Source: Canna indica (Eukaryota; Streptophyta; Magnoliopsida; Zingiberales; Cannaceae). Taken from it: a DNA stretch of 64,000 nt. Location: NCBI GenBank assembly GCA_034359265.1, contig CP136890.1, positions 96,187,501-96,251,500 of the forward strand. The letters run 5' to 3'. Within the stretch, counting starts at the first letter, position 1; each line of letters begins with the position of its first letter. Made by a program: the position numbers and the translations under genes. The notes below the pieces were generated by a model. That model did no database searches. It saw only the letters and a list, made by a program, of their open reading frames with translations, and was not told where the DNA came from. Of the stretch, positions 1 to 12,223 are shown piece by piece.

Positions 1-484
1 GGCTAATTATATATATAAGATTAATGGAGTTTAAATTTATTTTTTATGAGATAAAACATTTTCCAAAGTGTTCTACGAGATAAAATCAATTATTTTCAAA
101 TATCTATTTGGGAAATGTTTCCAAACAAAATCAAGTTGGTATGAAAGGAAACGATAAAGAATTTTATCAACCCTAGCCCTCCATCATTAATTAATTAGCT
201 ATATTCCTCTTATCATAATTAGATTTGACTAATCACATTACGGGAGCCTATAATCTCAAATGAAACAAGTAATTACATGTAACTGAGATCACCAATATCT
301 CTACTAAGCTAGCATTATGTTTATAATTAATTAATTAATTAATTACATGTAATTGATATCTGATCATATATAATTAGTAACAAAACAATTGCAACTTGTG
401 ATGAAACATGCAATATATTAACAATAGTAATTAATTCAAGTAGTATATATATGAGAAATATATTTAAAGAAGTCGATTAAATTT
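1..484. other. AT-rich sequence beside MIR171, no gene seen
   Basis: AT-rich sequence with many TTAATTAA and TATATA stretches and no supported reading frame. It lies on the 3' side of the minus-strand MIR171 hairpin, so part of it may belong to the primary microRNA transcript. Confidence 0.4.
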
Positions 485-619
485 GTTGAGAGGATCGATC
501 GATCAAGAAAAAAATAAAGTGATATTGGCGCGGCTCAATCGGAGACTGGATTACTTATCTCAAGTAATCTAGACATCTGATTGAACCTCACCAATATCTC
601 TTCAATTATATCTCTCAAC
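485..619 (-). ncRNA. MIR171: MIR171 precursor hairpin
   Basis: Read on the minus strand, this stretch folds into a plant microRNA precursor. The 3' arm (538 down to 518) reads TTGAGCCGCGCCAATATCAC plus a final T, the miR171b/c-type mature sequence. The 5' arm (599 to 579) reads AGATATTGGTGAGGTTCAAT plus C, which matches the usual miR171 star strand. The arms pair almost throughout: the GATATTGG end pairs with CCAATATC, with one A-G mismatch in the middle. The terminal loop is closed by GATTACTT/AAGTAATC, and the outer stem by CTCTCAAC-type arms at 485-492 and 612-619. miR171 is known to guide cleavage of HAM/SCL6-type GRAS transcription factor mRNAs that control meristem maintenance and chlorophyll synthesis. 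The family assignment rests on the exact mature sequence; expression is inferred. Confidence 0.9.
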
Positions 620-1593
620 GAGAGTCATCAACTAATTAATTAAAGAGATCAAATCAATGCATGCAATACAGTATATATATACATTCTATATACTCTCAAT
701 ATATAATTAACCCAAATAACTTAATTAATTAAAAAGGTTTCCCTTATACTTTAGGTTGAAGAAATTATTCACTCTCTCGAGGAAGATGCAGAAAGAGATT
801 ATAACAAAATGCTTTGATCAACTCTATATATATATTAGCACTAGCTCTAGGGTTTTAGACATGCATGCATGAACGAATAAGCAAACCTTTCTCTCCTTCT
901 CTCCTGGCCTCTGCAATGGCTAGCTCAAGTAAAATGGAGTATATATAGAGAGGGATGGAGATCACGGAGGATGAAGAGCGAGAGCTAGGAGCGATTAATG
1001 CAGGAAGGGCAGGGAGACTAGTGAACGAATTAAATAGGGGGAGAGGAGGGGAATTAAGATTCTAATAAGGGCATGCAAGGAAGAGAAGGTGAGGAGAATG
1101 ATGAAGGTTGCGGCATAATAAGCTCACCTTTAGCCTTTAATTAGAAGGTGTGCCTTCTTCTTGTACTTCTTGCGCATGCTCACCTGCAACATTCCCTCCT
1201 CTTCTTCCTGCTCATATCACCAAACCCATCCTTTTCTTCCCATGCATGCATCTCTCTCTCTCTCGCTCTCTCTCATTATAGAGAGATTAAATAATTGTTA
1301 ATATATAAAATTAATATACAAGTGGACATTGGGAGCAGGAACGCAGAATGCGTGTGCCTAGAAAGAAGGTTCCAAAATGAGTATGAGAATTAATTTAATT
1401 ATCTTCTACTTCCACATAAATGAAGAATAATTAATGGAATAAAGTAGGAAAAAAGTGAAGAAGCGGGGACAACGGAGTTAAAGTGGGTTTGCCATGGCAC
1501 CAACAGCGCCGAGACAACCCTTCTTTGGGCTGCTCACCCTCTCCTATAATCCACCTCCTTAATTAATTATATTCCCAGGACATGCACCTCCCT
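620..1593. other. Probable MIR171 5' transcript and promoter
   Basis: No protein gene is seen. The part nearest the hairpin would be primary-transcript 5' sequence. Beyond about 950 it would be promoter DNA, with CT/GA-rich stretches (for example 1251-1275) and repeated CATGCATG motifs (for example 861-868 and 1240-1248). Confidence 0.35.
939..948 (-). promoter_or_regulatory. Candidate TATA box of MIR171
   Basis: On the minus strand this reads CTATATATAC, preceded by a CT-rich stretch. It lies about 340 bp upstream of the hairpin, a normal distance for a plant MIR promoter. A transcription start near 905-915 would follow. This is inference from motif and spacing only. Confidence 0.45.
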
Positions 1594-1594
1594 T

Positions 1595-1643
<49 letters not shown>
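1594..1643. repeat. CT microsatellite
   Basis: About 23 CT dinucleotides in a row after a CCTCCCTTCC lead. It directly abuts the hAT-like element that follows, and its last 8 bases form that element's left target duplication. Confidence 0.9.
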
Positions 1644-1645
<2 letters not shown>

Positions 1646-1958
1646 GGGACGACAATAATACCCGTTTAGATAGGTATCCGCGGGTATTTACTCATTTACG
1701 ATGGATATGAGGGATAGTTTTCTACCCGCAGGAATTTCACGGGTAATTTTTCTTATCCGTTTATTATATGGGATGAGTACGGGTATTATAGTACCCGTAC
1801 CCGCGGGTACCCGCCAATACCCGTGGGTATCCGCCCCTCCCCCTCCGCGGGTAATTAAATGGGTATCCATTTTTGATACCCACAGGGAACAAACGGGTAG
1901 CGGGTACTCGTTTATTTCGTGGGGTGGGCAGCGGGTACCCGCCCCGTTGACATCCCTA
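1644..1958. mobile_element. hAT-like non-autonomous element filled with GGGTACCCG motifs
   Basis: The ends are inverted: the left end reads TAGGGACGACAA and the reverse complement of the right end reads TAGGGATGTCAA. Eight-base target duplications flank it, CTCTCTCC on the left and CTCTCGCC on the right (7 of 8). Inside are dozens of degenerate GGGTA/TACCC motifs, many making small palindromes such as CGCGGGTACCCG. No transposase is encoded. The 8-bp duplication and the TAGGG ends fit hAT; the family name is inferred. Confidence 0.7.
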
Positions 1959-1966
1959 CTCTCGCC

Positions 1967-4744
1967 TGTATATTTTCTAAATTAAATGAATGATATATCT
2001 GAACACAATATATATATATTATACTTCATAGCTGGAAGTTTGTTGTTTTTTTTATAAATTTAAATTAATTTTAATTACCAAAAAGGGACTATATGTACTA
2101 CACTAACGTAAATATATCTAGTAATATCTTTTTGATTAATTTATGTTACATATTAGTTCTCAATTTTCTACTAATATGTTAATTAATTAGCATTTCCTGA
2201 GTGAGCGACTGAATTATTCTTCTGTCCTTAATTAAAATGACTTGAAATAGTGTGTTTTCAATACGAATTATAGATTAAGTAATTATCGGTTTCGGTTCGG
2301 TCGACTAATCGACTTTTTTTGGTTAATTGATGAATTTAATTTGTTCACCCCTATCGGACTATCGGATCAGGCTGAAAATAGTAATAGTTCATTTGTTAGT
2401 GTAGAATGTTTCACTAAGGGATACAATTTCGTTGGTAACTTTATTAACGACCCATAAAATTTGTTAGTATATATAGAAGATGCTTCACTAATGACCCATA
2501 AGATTCGTGAGCTACTAATGAATGCATAATCTGTTAGCATAACTCTATAGTCTATACTAATAGCAAAACTTGTTTGTTTGGATAAGGTATATATGACTTT
2601 CAGCAATGGCCGTTTTCGTTTGTAAAAATTATATTTACTAACAATTTTTTTTACCGTTAGTAATATTTTATGTTAGTAGATGTCATTTATTTCGTAATAC
2701 ATAGAGTTCCTGTTTTCCTCAAATTATTTCAGCCAATAAATTAAATTGATCATACATGATCAAGAATTGATCAAATTAATCGTACGTATATGTAAGATCA
2801 GAATTAATTCATCAATTAAATGCGACATAATTTTTTATTTTGAAAAAAGAAGAAGAATTGATTGAATCAATTGATGGATTGAACGTGTGCTACAAATATA
2901 TATGGTGTTCCAAACCGGTTCGATGAAGTCCAAAAATATTGAAAGAGACTTGAGAGGCAAGGTGGTTCCAATAAAGGTGCATGGTGGACATAAAGAGGCA
3001 TGCATCCATGTTTTTTAAATCTCTTTTCCTCCTCAACGCACGTCGATTCACTTTCTCGGATTTCTACGTACTTCTCATGCATGCACATGATGTTGGAGTG
3101 CTGAGACTAAAAGCACACATGCACATACTGTCCCTGTTATAATTAGCCCAAATTCATGTAGTACTACTTGCCAAAATATATAATTCATGAACCAAACTAA
3201 TTAAACCAAATAAGAAACAATAATTAATTGCACGTCCTTGATTGCCATGCCATGCATCATCACTAATTAGTTGCCCTGTTATAATTGTCACTAATTCAAT
3301 CAAATTGAGTAAAAAATATTAAATGGTAATATATATAATGGAAACCCTAGTGTTTTAAGGTAGTGCATCAAGTACATTCTTTAAATATAATTAAGTAGTT
3401 TAAATTTGTGCAGTATTAAGTGGCCGGAGAAGATGAGTATGTTAGGGAAAAGGTGGTATTCCTTCCTTTTATTTCTTTCCTTGTCCTCCTCAATGTCTCT
3501 TGCATTTACAGTACTACAAAAGCTGATGGACCACCTCGGCGTGAAAAGGAAGAGTATATAGCTTTAGAATCTCCCATGTTTCAATCACGCAAGGCAATTA
3601 GGCAAAGGCATTTGTCTCTTTGTGGAGACAGCCTCTTAGTTTCAGGTTTTCATGGCGAAGTCAAACAAGGTCAATCTCAATCACAATATACTTGTTTTTA
3701 TATCCCAATATATATGTATATATGCTTCGAGATCTCATTTAGGAGTAAGGGCACTCTCACCAAGAAAGATAAATTTGTAGGGGAAGGTTGAAGATTTTAA
3801 GGAAATCTAGCTAAATACAAGTGGATGAAATTTAAATTATGAACTCAATGAAATAAATTCAGATAGGAGAGATTAGAAATGATTATTTGACTCGCTTAAT
3901 TGTATTTGGTGGATAACTCATCTGCATGATGTTATTGCCACCTCTAAATCCACGAGAGGTATATATATACACTTACCTGGCATTCCATGTATGCACTGAT
4001 GTCAAACTTCTTAATGTTTTGAACAATATCCAAGCCTCTTCAGTCTGAATTCTCGAGTGAACAAATAAGAATCAATTGAGTAGATTTAACCTCAGCAACA
4101 AAGAATGAAAATGCTATTAGCCTTTACAAGTTTTAGAGGAGCTGATCAACTAGGAAAAAAAACATGAAATTAACCGAAAAAATTCTTCGGTAATAATCTT
4201 TATTCATTTAAATAGTGGGTGCAGAGGTATATGCTTCATTGTACCATTCAAGCTCCTTTAGAAAGAAAAGGGCTGGAAGCATTATGAAGTTTTCGTAAAA
4301 CACAATTGTAGATAAACAAGAAGACGGAAGAACGGTGAGAAAGAGAAGCTTATATCGAAGCATATAATTAACATCATAACCTATAGGCATCAAAAAGATA
4401 CAATGAAGCAGTAACACACAACATGTGATGTGGAACACGAAATCTTAGAGCTGATGACTATATATATACCCAGGAAAGTAACTTAATTTGTAACCAGACA
4501 AACAAGTCCATATGCATAAGCAATGCCGCAATAGTAGATCCACAAGTTCTCGTATTAAGAAGTCTTGAACCTTATCGAACTCATATGAGATTCAGAAAAA
4601 ACGCAAAATATAGAACCCATTGTCTACTTCATGAAGCAAAGGTAACTGAAAGAGAATTAAGTCAGTACTCAATACAGCCATAAGAATATGAATAAATTAA
4701 TCTGAAAAATGCATCAAGAATTAAGCATAGGCCGTTTACAAGTT
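1967..4744. other. AT-rich intergenic region
   Basis: No gene is supported. A short GGTTCGGT...TTCACCCCTA stretch near 2285-2353 resembles the end of another hAT-like element but has no partner end. About 2360-2690 carries repeated TTAGTA/ACTAAC words of unknown origin. The far right end would be 3' flank of the bS21c gene. Confidence 0.35.
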
Positions 4745-7700
4745 TCAGTATGGAAGATCACCCTCTGGCAGATCCCAGTTGTCATCTGAGTCATCTCTGG
4801 CTTGCTTAGGAGCAGAATCATTATCAGTCGATGACATTGTTGATGAGAATCTTGGCCCTGATCGTCTGAAATTAAGGAATACCTTGTCAGCTTATTCTTA
4901 ATGTATATAAATCTCCTGGAGTAAGATAATATGTGCAGAGAAGGTTTACTAGGTTTAGTAACAGGAGCGGATCAGATTGTCACAATCACCTAAAAGCCAC
5001 TCTTTGCAATTACAATTAATGTTAAACTATAATTTAAGTCAAGTGAGTCAAATATGGCTATCCTACCATTGCTAAATAATTGCAAATAACAGAGCTAGGT
5101 AGTCAAAGAATCTGTTCCTGGAATGAGAAATTACCATAAGTTCATATTCACATCCTTTTTTGCTACAATTTTGGTCACTCCTTGTGGGAAAATTAAATAA
5201 ATTTATTGAAGTAGAATGACACTTTTCAGGGAGCTCAATGAAGGCGTGTCAGCTCAACCTAAGGAGCAAGGTGTGGGACTGGCCATATTAACAAGTGACG
5301 AGAAATTGAAGGTTACTTAATTAATCATATAAACCATTCAAGCATGGACAGTGGCAATTAGCATGTGAATTCTGTATATGGAGTAGAGAAAATATGGGTC
5401 ATGTTTATCTCCTTTCTCAGTCAGGTTGAATAAGTCATGTGTGTTTATTTCGAAAGAGTCATGTTTCATTTGATTATCTTGTAAGAGTCACTCATAGGAG
5501 TGCAGGTAGTGAAAAGAGTTGTCTTTGTTGGCTTTATGTGTGAAGGGTAAAGGGAATGGGGTAGTAATTAATTTTGACACTCGACAAATATAAAGTTTCA
5601 AAAGAAAAACGATAATAATTGATTGATAGTTTTATGGCAGGGGAGACACAGGGTAGCTTGTAATGTCAATAGGATCTGAAAATCTTGTATGGAGTGTGGA
5701 CTTTTGTTTGTATCATAAGTCGTATTTAGAATTCTTCAAGATTCAAGCTTTAATTGTTGGTAATACAATGTTGGATATGAATGCAAACATCATTTAAATG
5801 TTACAACAAACAATGTTCTATCAAAGTGATACATGAAAAATCAAGTGCCAAAAAAATAACTAAATAAATATAGCTGGTTAAACATGAGAACAATCAACTG
5901 AACAAGAATAATTTTGGCTGGGAATATGAGAAAAGCTAATACAGAGATGAGTGAGATCATTAGCATGGCTGGAGAATATGAGAACATTACTAGATAGATG
6001 ATCATTCAATCTGTAAATGACAACATTTTACCAAAAAACAGAGATTCTTTAGTTACTAGACTAAAAACAAGTATGAGTAGTAACACTACTAGTACTAATT
6101 CTAACATAAAGGATGATGCAATCATGCAATGCAATGCTTCAAGCATATCAAAACCAATTGGAATCACAGTTCAATTGAACTACCCTTGGTTCGAAGAGCT
6201 TCAGTCTCTTGTTTGTATTTGTCTTCAAATCTCACTAACTTCATTTGCAATCAAGAGTCTTACAACTTAATTAGTATGATACTCTTCAAAAGAAAATCCT
6301 ATGTCAAAGTCGTTTTAATTGCTAAATATTTAAGAAAAATTGATCTACAAGTAGTTAGGTTAGCAATATGCAAAGCTAACATACAGTGACTACAAGCAAA
6401 TTAACATCCCCTTTTTTTAGAGGATTATTTTGATAGATGGATAAGATAAATATAATGGTTGGGTTTGAAAGGTTATAATTAGATGGTCTTTTTTCCTTCT
6501 AAGAGTGTGTTTGGTAATTGGTATTTGGTACCACTAAAAATATGGAACTGGACAACTCCACTTATTCTGCGTTTGATATACAAAATGTACCAAAGGATAG
6601 GACAAAAATTGACCGAGGTATTAGACAACATATGCATTCTTTTGTACCGTGGAAAACTACAGTACAAGAGAATGAGCGCTCAAGACAAGCAGGCAAAAGT
6701 ACATGCTTGTCCCTCGAACACCCATAATTCTTCCTCATTGTTTCACACCTCCCTTGCTCCTCACGTCGGCGACAAGTGACCTCCTAAGATCTCGTCGACG
6801 ACAAGTGACCTACAATTTTTTTGTCCAGTACTATCCGAAACAACTCATTGTCCCATACTTGCTTGTACTAGCTTGTCCTGTAATCGTGTTCCGTATTGTC
6901 CTGTGCTATTCAGTACATACTCGTAAATTTGTTTTTTTAATGTGAGATCATAATCTCACTCTCGAGTTTACCTAATAATAAAAAAATATAACCTATGCTG
7001 CTTCATACCAAATCCACTTTGCATCACCCTTTTGATGTTAATTTATCTGAAAACCTAAGAAATCTTATTTAATTAACTATCTCAGAGAATAAATTAAGAT
7101 TAATAACAAACATTGTTCTCAAGTATTCATCTTCATCATGATAAAAAGTTAAGCCATAAGCAGCTGAAATTAGTAACAACTACCACTGCTGCAATCTATA
7201 AACCCCTACTACTAAATTTGGAGAAAGAAAGATATCTAATATAGCCTCTTATCATTGTAATCATTATCAAAAAACTATATCGAGGAAAAGAAAAGAAAAC
7301 TGAGAAAAAGAAATGTAGAGACCACTATAGTCCTAATATTTAATATGACAATCAACCATATTATCATCATCGAGTATAACTTTACAAACAGACATTTGTG
7401 AGAAATTATCAACATACGACAAGCATATTTTGATTGATTAAGTTTGGACCCATAATTTCACTAAAATAATAGTCTAACTGCTCTAGGGATGAGGCCAATC
7501 ACGAACACAGCGAAGTCAAGCACCAAAGTTACTGCCATCCCTACCAACGTTAAACCATTTAGTATACAAATCGAGAAAATTACCTCCTACGGTTCTTTCT
7601 TCCGGCCTCCCGGGCCTTTCTCTTCTTCTCCTCTTGCTTGTTCTCGAAGAACCTCCTCCGCTTGCACTCCTGGATAACCCTAGCCTTCGACACCTCCCGC

Positions 7701-8008
7701 CGGAACCGCCTCAGGAGGGCCTCTTCCGACTCGCCCTCGTCCACCACGATTTGGACATTGTAGCCAGACCTGAAGAAGAATACGTTGGAATTGTGGAGAG
7801 CCGGGTTGACGACGGCCTCTACGACCGGGTCGAACTGGCCGCTGGCAGCCGCGGAGGCGACAAAGGGGCGCAGGGAGGAGGAGGAGGAGGAGGAGGAGAG
7901 GGGGAAGGGGCGACGAGGAGGGGTTAGGAGTCGAGAAGAGCGGAGGGAGGGAATGGCGAGGGTTTTGGTTAGGGGAAATTGGACGAGATTGGCGGGGCAA
8001 GCGGCCAT
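4745..8008 (-). CDS. RPS21: Plastid 30S ribosomal protein bS21c
   Basis: Encodes the small-subunit ribosomal protein bS21 of the chloroplast (Arabidopsis GHS1 type). Exon 1 is 8008-7584 and exon 2 is 4865-4745, giving 181 residues. Residues 1 to about 60 form a Ser/Arg/Pro-rich plastid transit peptide with an eight-serine run. Residues about 74-142 are the bS21 core, beginning NVFFFRSGYNVQIVVDE and including RVIQECKRRRFFENKQ. Exon 1 alone would stop just after NRRR, but AG|GTAATT there is a good donor. A TTTCAG acceptor at 4866 joins an Arg codon in frame to an acidic tail ending DDNWDLPEGDLPY, which resembles the tail remembered for GHS1. The 2.7-kb intron is long for so small a gene. The start is the only Met before the transit peptide. 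The core identification is firm; the exon 2 junction needs transcript support. Confidence 0.88.
4866..7583 (-). other. Large intron of bS21c
   Basis: No other gene is supported inside. Around 6507-6940, GTGTGTTTGGTAATT followed by repeated GGACAA/TTGTCC-type words resembles the PIF/Harbinger-like elements at 54841 and 56789, but no clear right end or target duplication was found. Several short open frames here lack any recognisable domain. Confidence 0.45.
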
Positions 8009-8340
8009 TTTGGTAAGGCTTGCTTGCCTTTCTGATTTCTGAGGCGAGTGGAAGGGAAGGGGAAGAGAAGCTTATCCGTTAGAAAGGACCGCCCTTTTAT
8101 ACCGTCGTGGTCATGGTGGAGGCACAAGAAATATTTTTTAAAAAACTGTTTATCCCTGAAAGAAATTAAAGAAATTAAAGATTGGTTTCATTTTTTTGGG
8201 ATGGAAAGTGTTCCATGTTTATTAGACACTCGTAGCCATCCGATTTGTGCCACGTAAGCCGAAACATTTTGGTCGGGATTCAGTCTGCAGATGCAGCCAC
8301 AATTAACCTTGTGCCGCACCACGATTCTGAGACGACAAAT
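8009..8340. other. Upstream region of bS21c
   Basis: This holds the 5' flank of the minus-strand bS21c gene, GC-richer close to the start codon. No TATA box was identified. It ends at the target duplication CGACAAAT of the next element. Confidence 0.35.
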
Positions 8341-8816
8341 TATGGGTGTTTAATCGGTTCGAACCGAACCGAACCCACATAAATCAAATCAGAAATTTTT
8401 GAAATGAAAATCTAAACAAAAAATTGAACCAAATATAAAATGAATCAAATCAGATTGAACCGATTATTTTCGATTCGATTCAGTTTTGTAACCAAACAAA
8501 TCGAACATCAGACCGATTTGGATGTTTTAACCCGTTCAAATGAAGAAAAAAACATGTTTTAACCCATTTAAACGAAGAAAAAAATATGTTTAAACGAGAA
8601 AGTGAGAAACCCTAATCGGCTAATAAAGATAAAAAATAATTTTTATAATTTTATATATTTCAATTTTCGTTTCGAAGTTTAGGAACCGAAGTCGAACCGA
8701 TTATTTTTAATTCGGTTTCAATTTTGAATTGAACCTACCCGAAGTCAAACCGGACCAACAATTTTGGTTTGGCTTTTTTGTTCAAATCGATGTGACCCAA
8801 ATAGTGGGCACCCCTC
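8341..8816. mobile_element. hAT-like element filled with GGTTCGGTTC motifs
   Basis: The ends are TATGGGTG on the left and, inverted, GAGGGGTG on the right. The flanking 8-base target duplications are CGACAAAT and CGACGAAT (7 of 8). The interior repeats AACCGAACC/GGTTCGGTT and AAATCGAAC words at both ends around an AT-rich middle. There is no coding capacity. Type is inferred from the duplication length and ends. Confidence 0.6.
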
Positions 8817-8824
8817 CGACGAAT

Positions 8825-10288
8825 ATTATGGTTGGTACATGTTTATTCTTCGGTTGGATGTTAAGATAGCCCGTGGTGTTTGATCCATTCAATATGACCT
8901 AAATAGTATAGAACTTCAAACCAAATAAAAAATGAACCAACTTTATTTGATTTGGCTGAATTCAGCTCAGTTTGAACCAAACGGTCATAATACTTTTCTT
9001 TATTTATTAAAAATAATAATATCAATATGAATTTAAAAATTATGATCAAATAATAAAAATAGACAAATAAGTTTTTCAATTGCTTTTGATATGATATGAA
9101 ATTTCATTCAAAAAAATTCATTTTCAATTTTAAATATACAACTACTTTGCAAGCTTTGCATGTTTTGTGCTGTGAGTGATGTCAAACCTGATTAATGCAG
9201 TTTAACAAATGTGAAGATAGTCTATAACAGTTCATCCATCTCTAACTTCTCATAATGGAAGACTTTGAAGTATACCAGAGAATTTACAGCTTGTAAAGTC
9301 AAAGCATAAGAGTATGGCAGAACATCTCTTAGATGCTTAATCAACAAAAATAAGTAACGTAAAAATCAATTAGGCACCAGATCCTTGTCCAAAATCCAAG
9401 TTGCTTACAGTGATGCATGAGCTTCATTTCCAAGTTGCTCATTCCGTTCTAGTTTCTTCGGGCTAGATCATATCCCGGGAATATGATCTAAATTGAATCT
9501 GAAAATAATTACAGCAAGCAAACTGAAAATAATTACAATAAGTCAAAGGTTGAATCTGATAACCATGACACTAAATTGAATAACGTTTCCAATTTGAATT
9601 GAATTCAGCTCCCAATTAAAATGGATATGGAAAATGCAAACCATGACAAGGCAAAGAAAATCAATGGCATGCCTCAGAAAGCATCAACTGCCAATCAAGA
9701 ATAAGCGGGTGAAGTCGCTACACTATACCCATTCAGTGGCTACAGTTCACCTTGCAGTATCTCACAAGTCACAATGCAGAGCTTATGCTATTTCTCCACT
9801 AGGGATTACAACTTGATGTAATTATCCAGACAAAAAAATGGTCTTTTAATTGGGAGAATTAACAAATTTCAGCTAGTTTTCAATTATGCTTAATCTTGAA
9901 ATCATAAATAGAAAACTAGATATTTGGAAGATACATTCTGCAGATAATTTATTGCTTCTATTGCGCAAAACAATGCTTAGCATACACTAGACTGTAGGTT
10001 AATCCTTGAGTTGTAAATCTAGAAAGGAAACAAAAATTATGTTCTTCATGACATAATGGATTATAGCACTAAGTCATTTTCAAATTGTGTGCAGTTTGAT
10101 CATGATAAGTTGTGGATCCAGGCAACATTACAATATAACAAGAAAGAAAATTTAAAAGCTTGTTTCTTTTGTGTCTTCACCTTATTGTATAATGAAACTA
10201 GTCTATGAGTAATGCAGAGCTCAATTATAAAGTCAGTATGGGAACGATATAAGTGGTATACATGCTTACCTATAATTAGATGTGCAAC
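8825..10288. other. Intergenic region, likely 3' flank of MED11 at the right
   Basis: No gene is supported. It contains a 27-bp near-perfect palindrome at 9464-9490 with 10-base arms TAGATCATAT/ATATGATCTA around CCCGGGA. The sequence nearest 10288 should be MED11 3' UTR. Confidence 0.35.
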
Positions 10289-11351
10289 TCAATCTTTATG
10301 TTGATCAATGCTTTCTTTAATGCCATCCAACTGTTCTATGATGTACTCCAATTTCTTGCAGCATATCTCGTTAGAAATCCTGGCACTATAGTCACATTTC
10401 TCAAATGGACGATATTCACATGCACTCTTGATTTCTTCACGGAGTGTTGACTGGATTTCCTGTTCCGAAACGTTCCATCAACTTTGTAAGTGCCATCTTA
10501 TGTTTGTTTGTTGCAGTCTAAAATTTCAGTAATTGCAGGGGAAAGAAAACACTAGATAGTTGCAATTAAGGATTCCAATCACAAAAGATCCATGACAACT
10601 AGCACAAGCCAGAAACAGCACCTCAACCATTTAGCCATTTTGCAGAAGTGTTCAGTGTTCTGGTTCATCTCACCATAATTTCATCATAATTCGTGAATGT
10701 GGGATGTCCTTATGGCATGTTGGAGCTATTCTTATCTCATCCGCAAGTGATGGATTTCTGCCCTACATCAAACAGCGACCAAAATCACTCTCTAAAAATA
10801 AGCACCCTCACATTGGCATTTCCACAAGCAGTTCATAGCCATTGCCATCAACTACAGCAAACTAGAAAATCTACATCAGGAACGAGCACATACGACGTTG
10901 TACATTCAACACCGCATTGATTTCTTCAATACCACCCTAGATCTACGGATCCACAATCCTCAACAGAAGTTACAAAAGATGCGCACCCCCTCAAACAACC
11001 ATGCCCCCACTCGGTAAACTCTACAAGCACTAGAGAGAGAGAGAGAGAGAGAGAAGATAACCTTGATGGACTGCATGAACTCACGGCAGTGTGCGGCGAG
11101 GACGTCGGCACGGGGCCCGGTCGAACTGGCCAGCTCGTCCATAACGGAGCCGGCGAGTTCCAGCACGCGCACTATCCGCTGGTGATGATGACCCCAAGCG
11201 AAACCCCAGGCCAGGAACACGAAGGAAGCAGCATGAAACAAAGAGGGGGAAAGAGAACTTGGGAGCAGCAAGCACAAGCGATTGGAATGAGTAAACAAAA
11301 TACCTTCTCAACGTTGTGGAGGCGTTGCAGAGAAGTCGGCTGCGGATCCAT
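10289..11351 (-). CDS. MED11: Mediator complex subunit MED11
   Basis: Encodes the small head-module subunit of Mediator, which links transcription factors to RNA polymerase II in the nucleus. Three exons, 11351-11304, 11178-11062 and 10459-10289, give 111 residues, close to the length expected for plant MED11. Exon 1 reads MDPQPTSLQRLHNVEK. Exon 2 reads RIVRVLELAGSVMDELASST and on to CREFMQSIK. Exon 3 starts EIQSTLREEIKSACEYRPFE, contains KCDYSARISNEIC, and ends ESIDQHKD. All junctions are in phase 0 with GT/AG ends. The order and conserved CREFM and CEYRPFEKCDY blocks agree with the remembered Arabidopsis protein. The second intron begins with a CT repeat only a few bases from its donor. No competing identity is plausible. 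Confidence 0.93.
11032..11054. repeat. GA microsatellite at a MED11 splice donor
   Basis: An uninterrupted GA/CT run inside MED11 intron 2. On the gene strand it follows the donor AAG|GTTATCTT almost at once, so repeat length could affect 5' splice-site context. This effect is inference. Confidence 0.85.
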
Positions 11352-12223
11352 CTTCGGAGTAGCGGTGGGAGAGCGAAGGCCGCGGTAACGTTCGCCGGCA
11401 GTTGCACAGCAGCAGATCTCGAACCTCGATCGGGTGAAGGAAGAAAGCTTTAACCGCTGCGCCTGCGCTCGAACCAGACTTTATTCTATCAAGTTGACTC
11501 GCGGTTTTTAGGATATATCAATTTAATCCTTAAATATTTTTTTATAGATTTTAGGATATATCAGTCTAATCCCTAATTCTTTTTATGGATTTTAGAATAT
11601 ATCAATTTAATCCCTAAATATTTTTATGGATTTTAGAATATATCAATTTAATCCCTATTTTTTTTATCTCCTCTACAGATTTCACCGCTCAGTCCTCAAA
11701 TATTATGGGAATAGACGGAACGAAAAAAATATTTTTTTGTCCATTCTTATTATCTTGTTTGGTTAAATTTTAAACACAATGAATATTTCAATTTCCTATC
11801 TATTTTTGATGGATAAGAAATAATTATTTATAGTCTATTTTAAAGAATAATTATTTTTAGGAATAACTATTTTAAATAAATTACGTATCTACTTATTCCT
11901 AAATAGTTAGTCCCCAAATGTAATATTTTAAATTACATAATATTAACTTATATTAATAAAATATTCATCATTTATGTTTTTTTAATTTCATGATAAGAAA
12001 TAATATATTTTTTCAAGTACTTATGTTTTTCATTTATATTTTTTTTTTTATATTTTCAATACGTATTAAATTAGTTTATCTATGATTATCACTCTCCGAT
12101 ATACAAAGAAAAAATATTAGCAAATATATATATATATATGATAAAAATATTTAAAAATAACCACTTATTTATTATTAACAAATATTGAAAATGAACTAAA
12201 TTTCTAGGTTATCTTACTTGTGT
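11352..12223. other. MED11 upstream region with short tandem repeats
   Basis: The first 100 bases are MED11 5' flank. At about 11510-11670 there are three to four degenerate copies of a 50-56-bp unit containing GATATATCA(A/G)T(T/C)TAATCC and TTTTTATGGATTTTAG. The rest is AT-rich with no gene seen. Confidence 0.5.

Noticed and set aside
3420..3791. 123-residue open frame beginning with GTG
   Set aside because: No ATG start, no recognisable domain, and no splice-consistent extension. Treated as chance.
7583..8008. Single-exon bS21c ending at NRRR
   Set aside because: The stop overlaps a clear splice donor, and an in-frame family-like C-terminal exon exists at 4745-4865.
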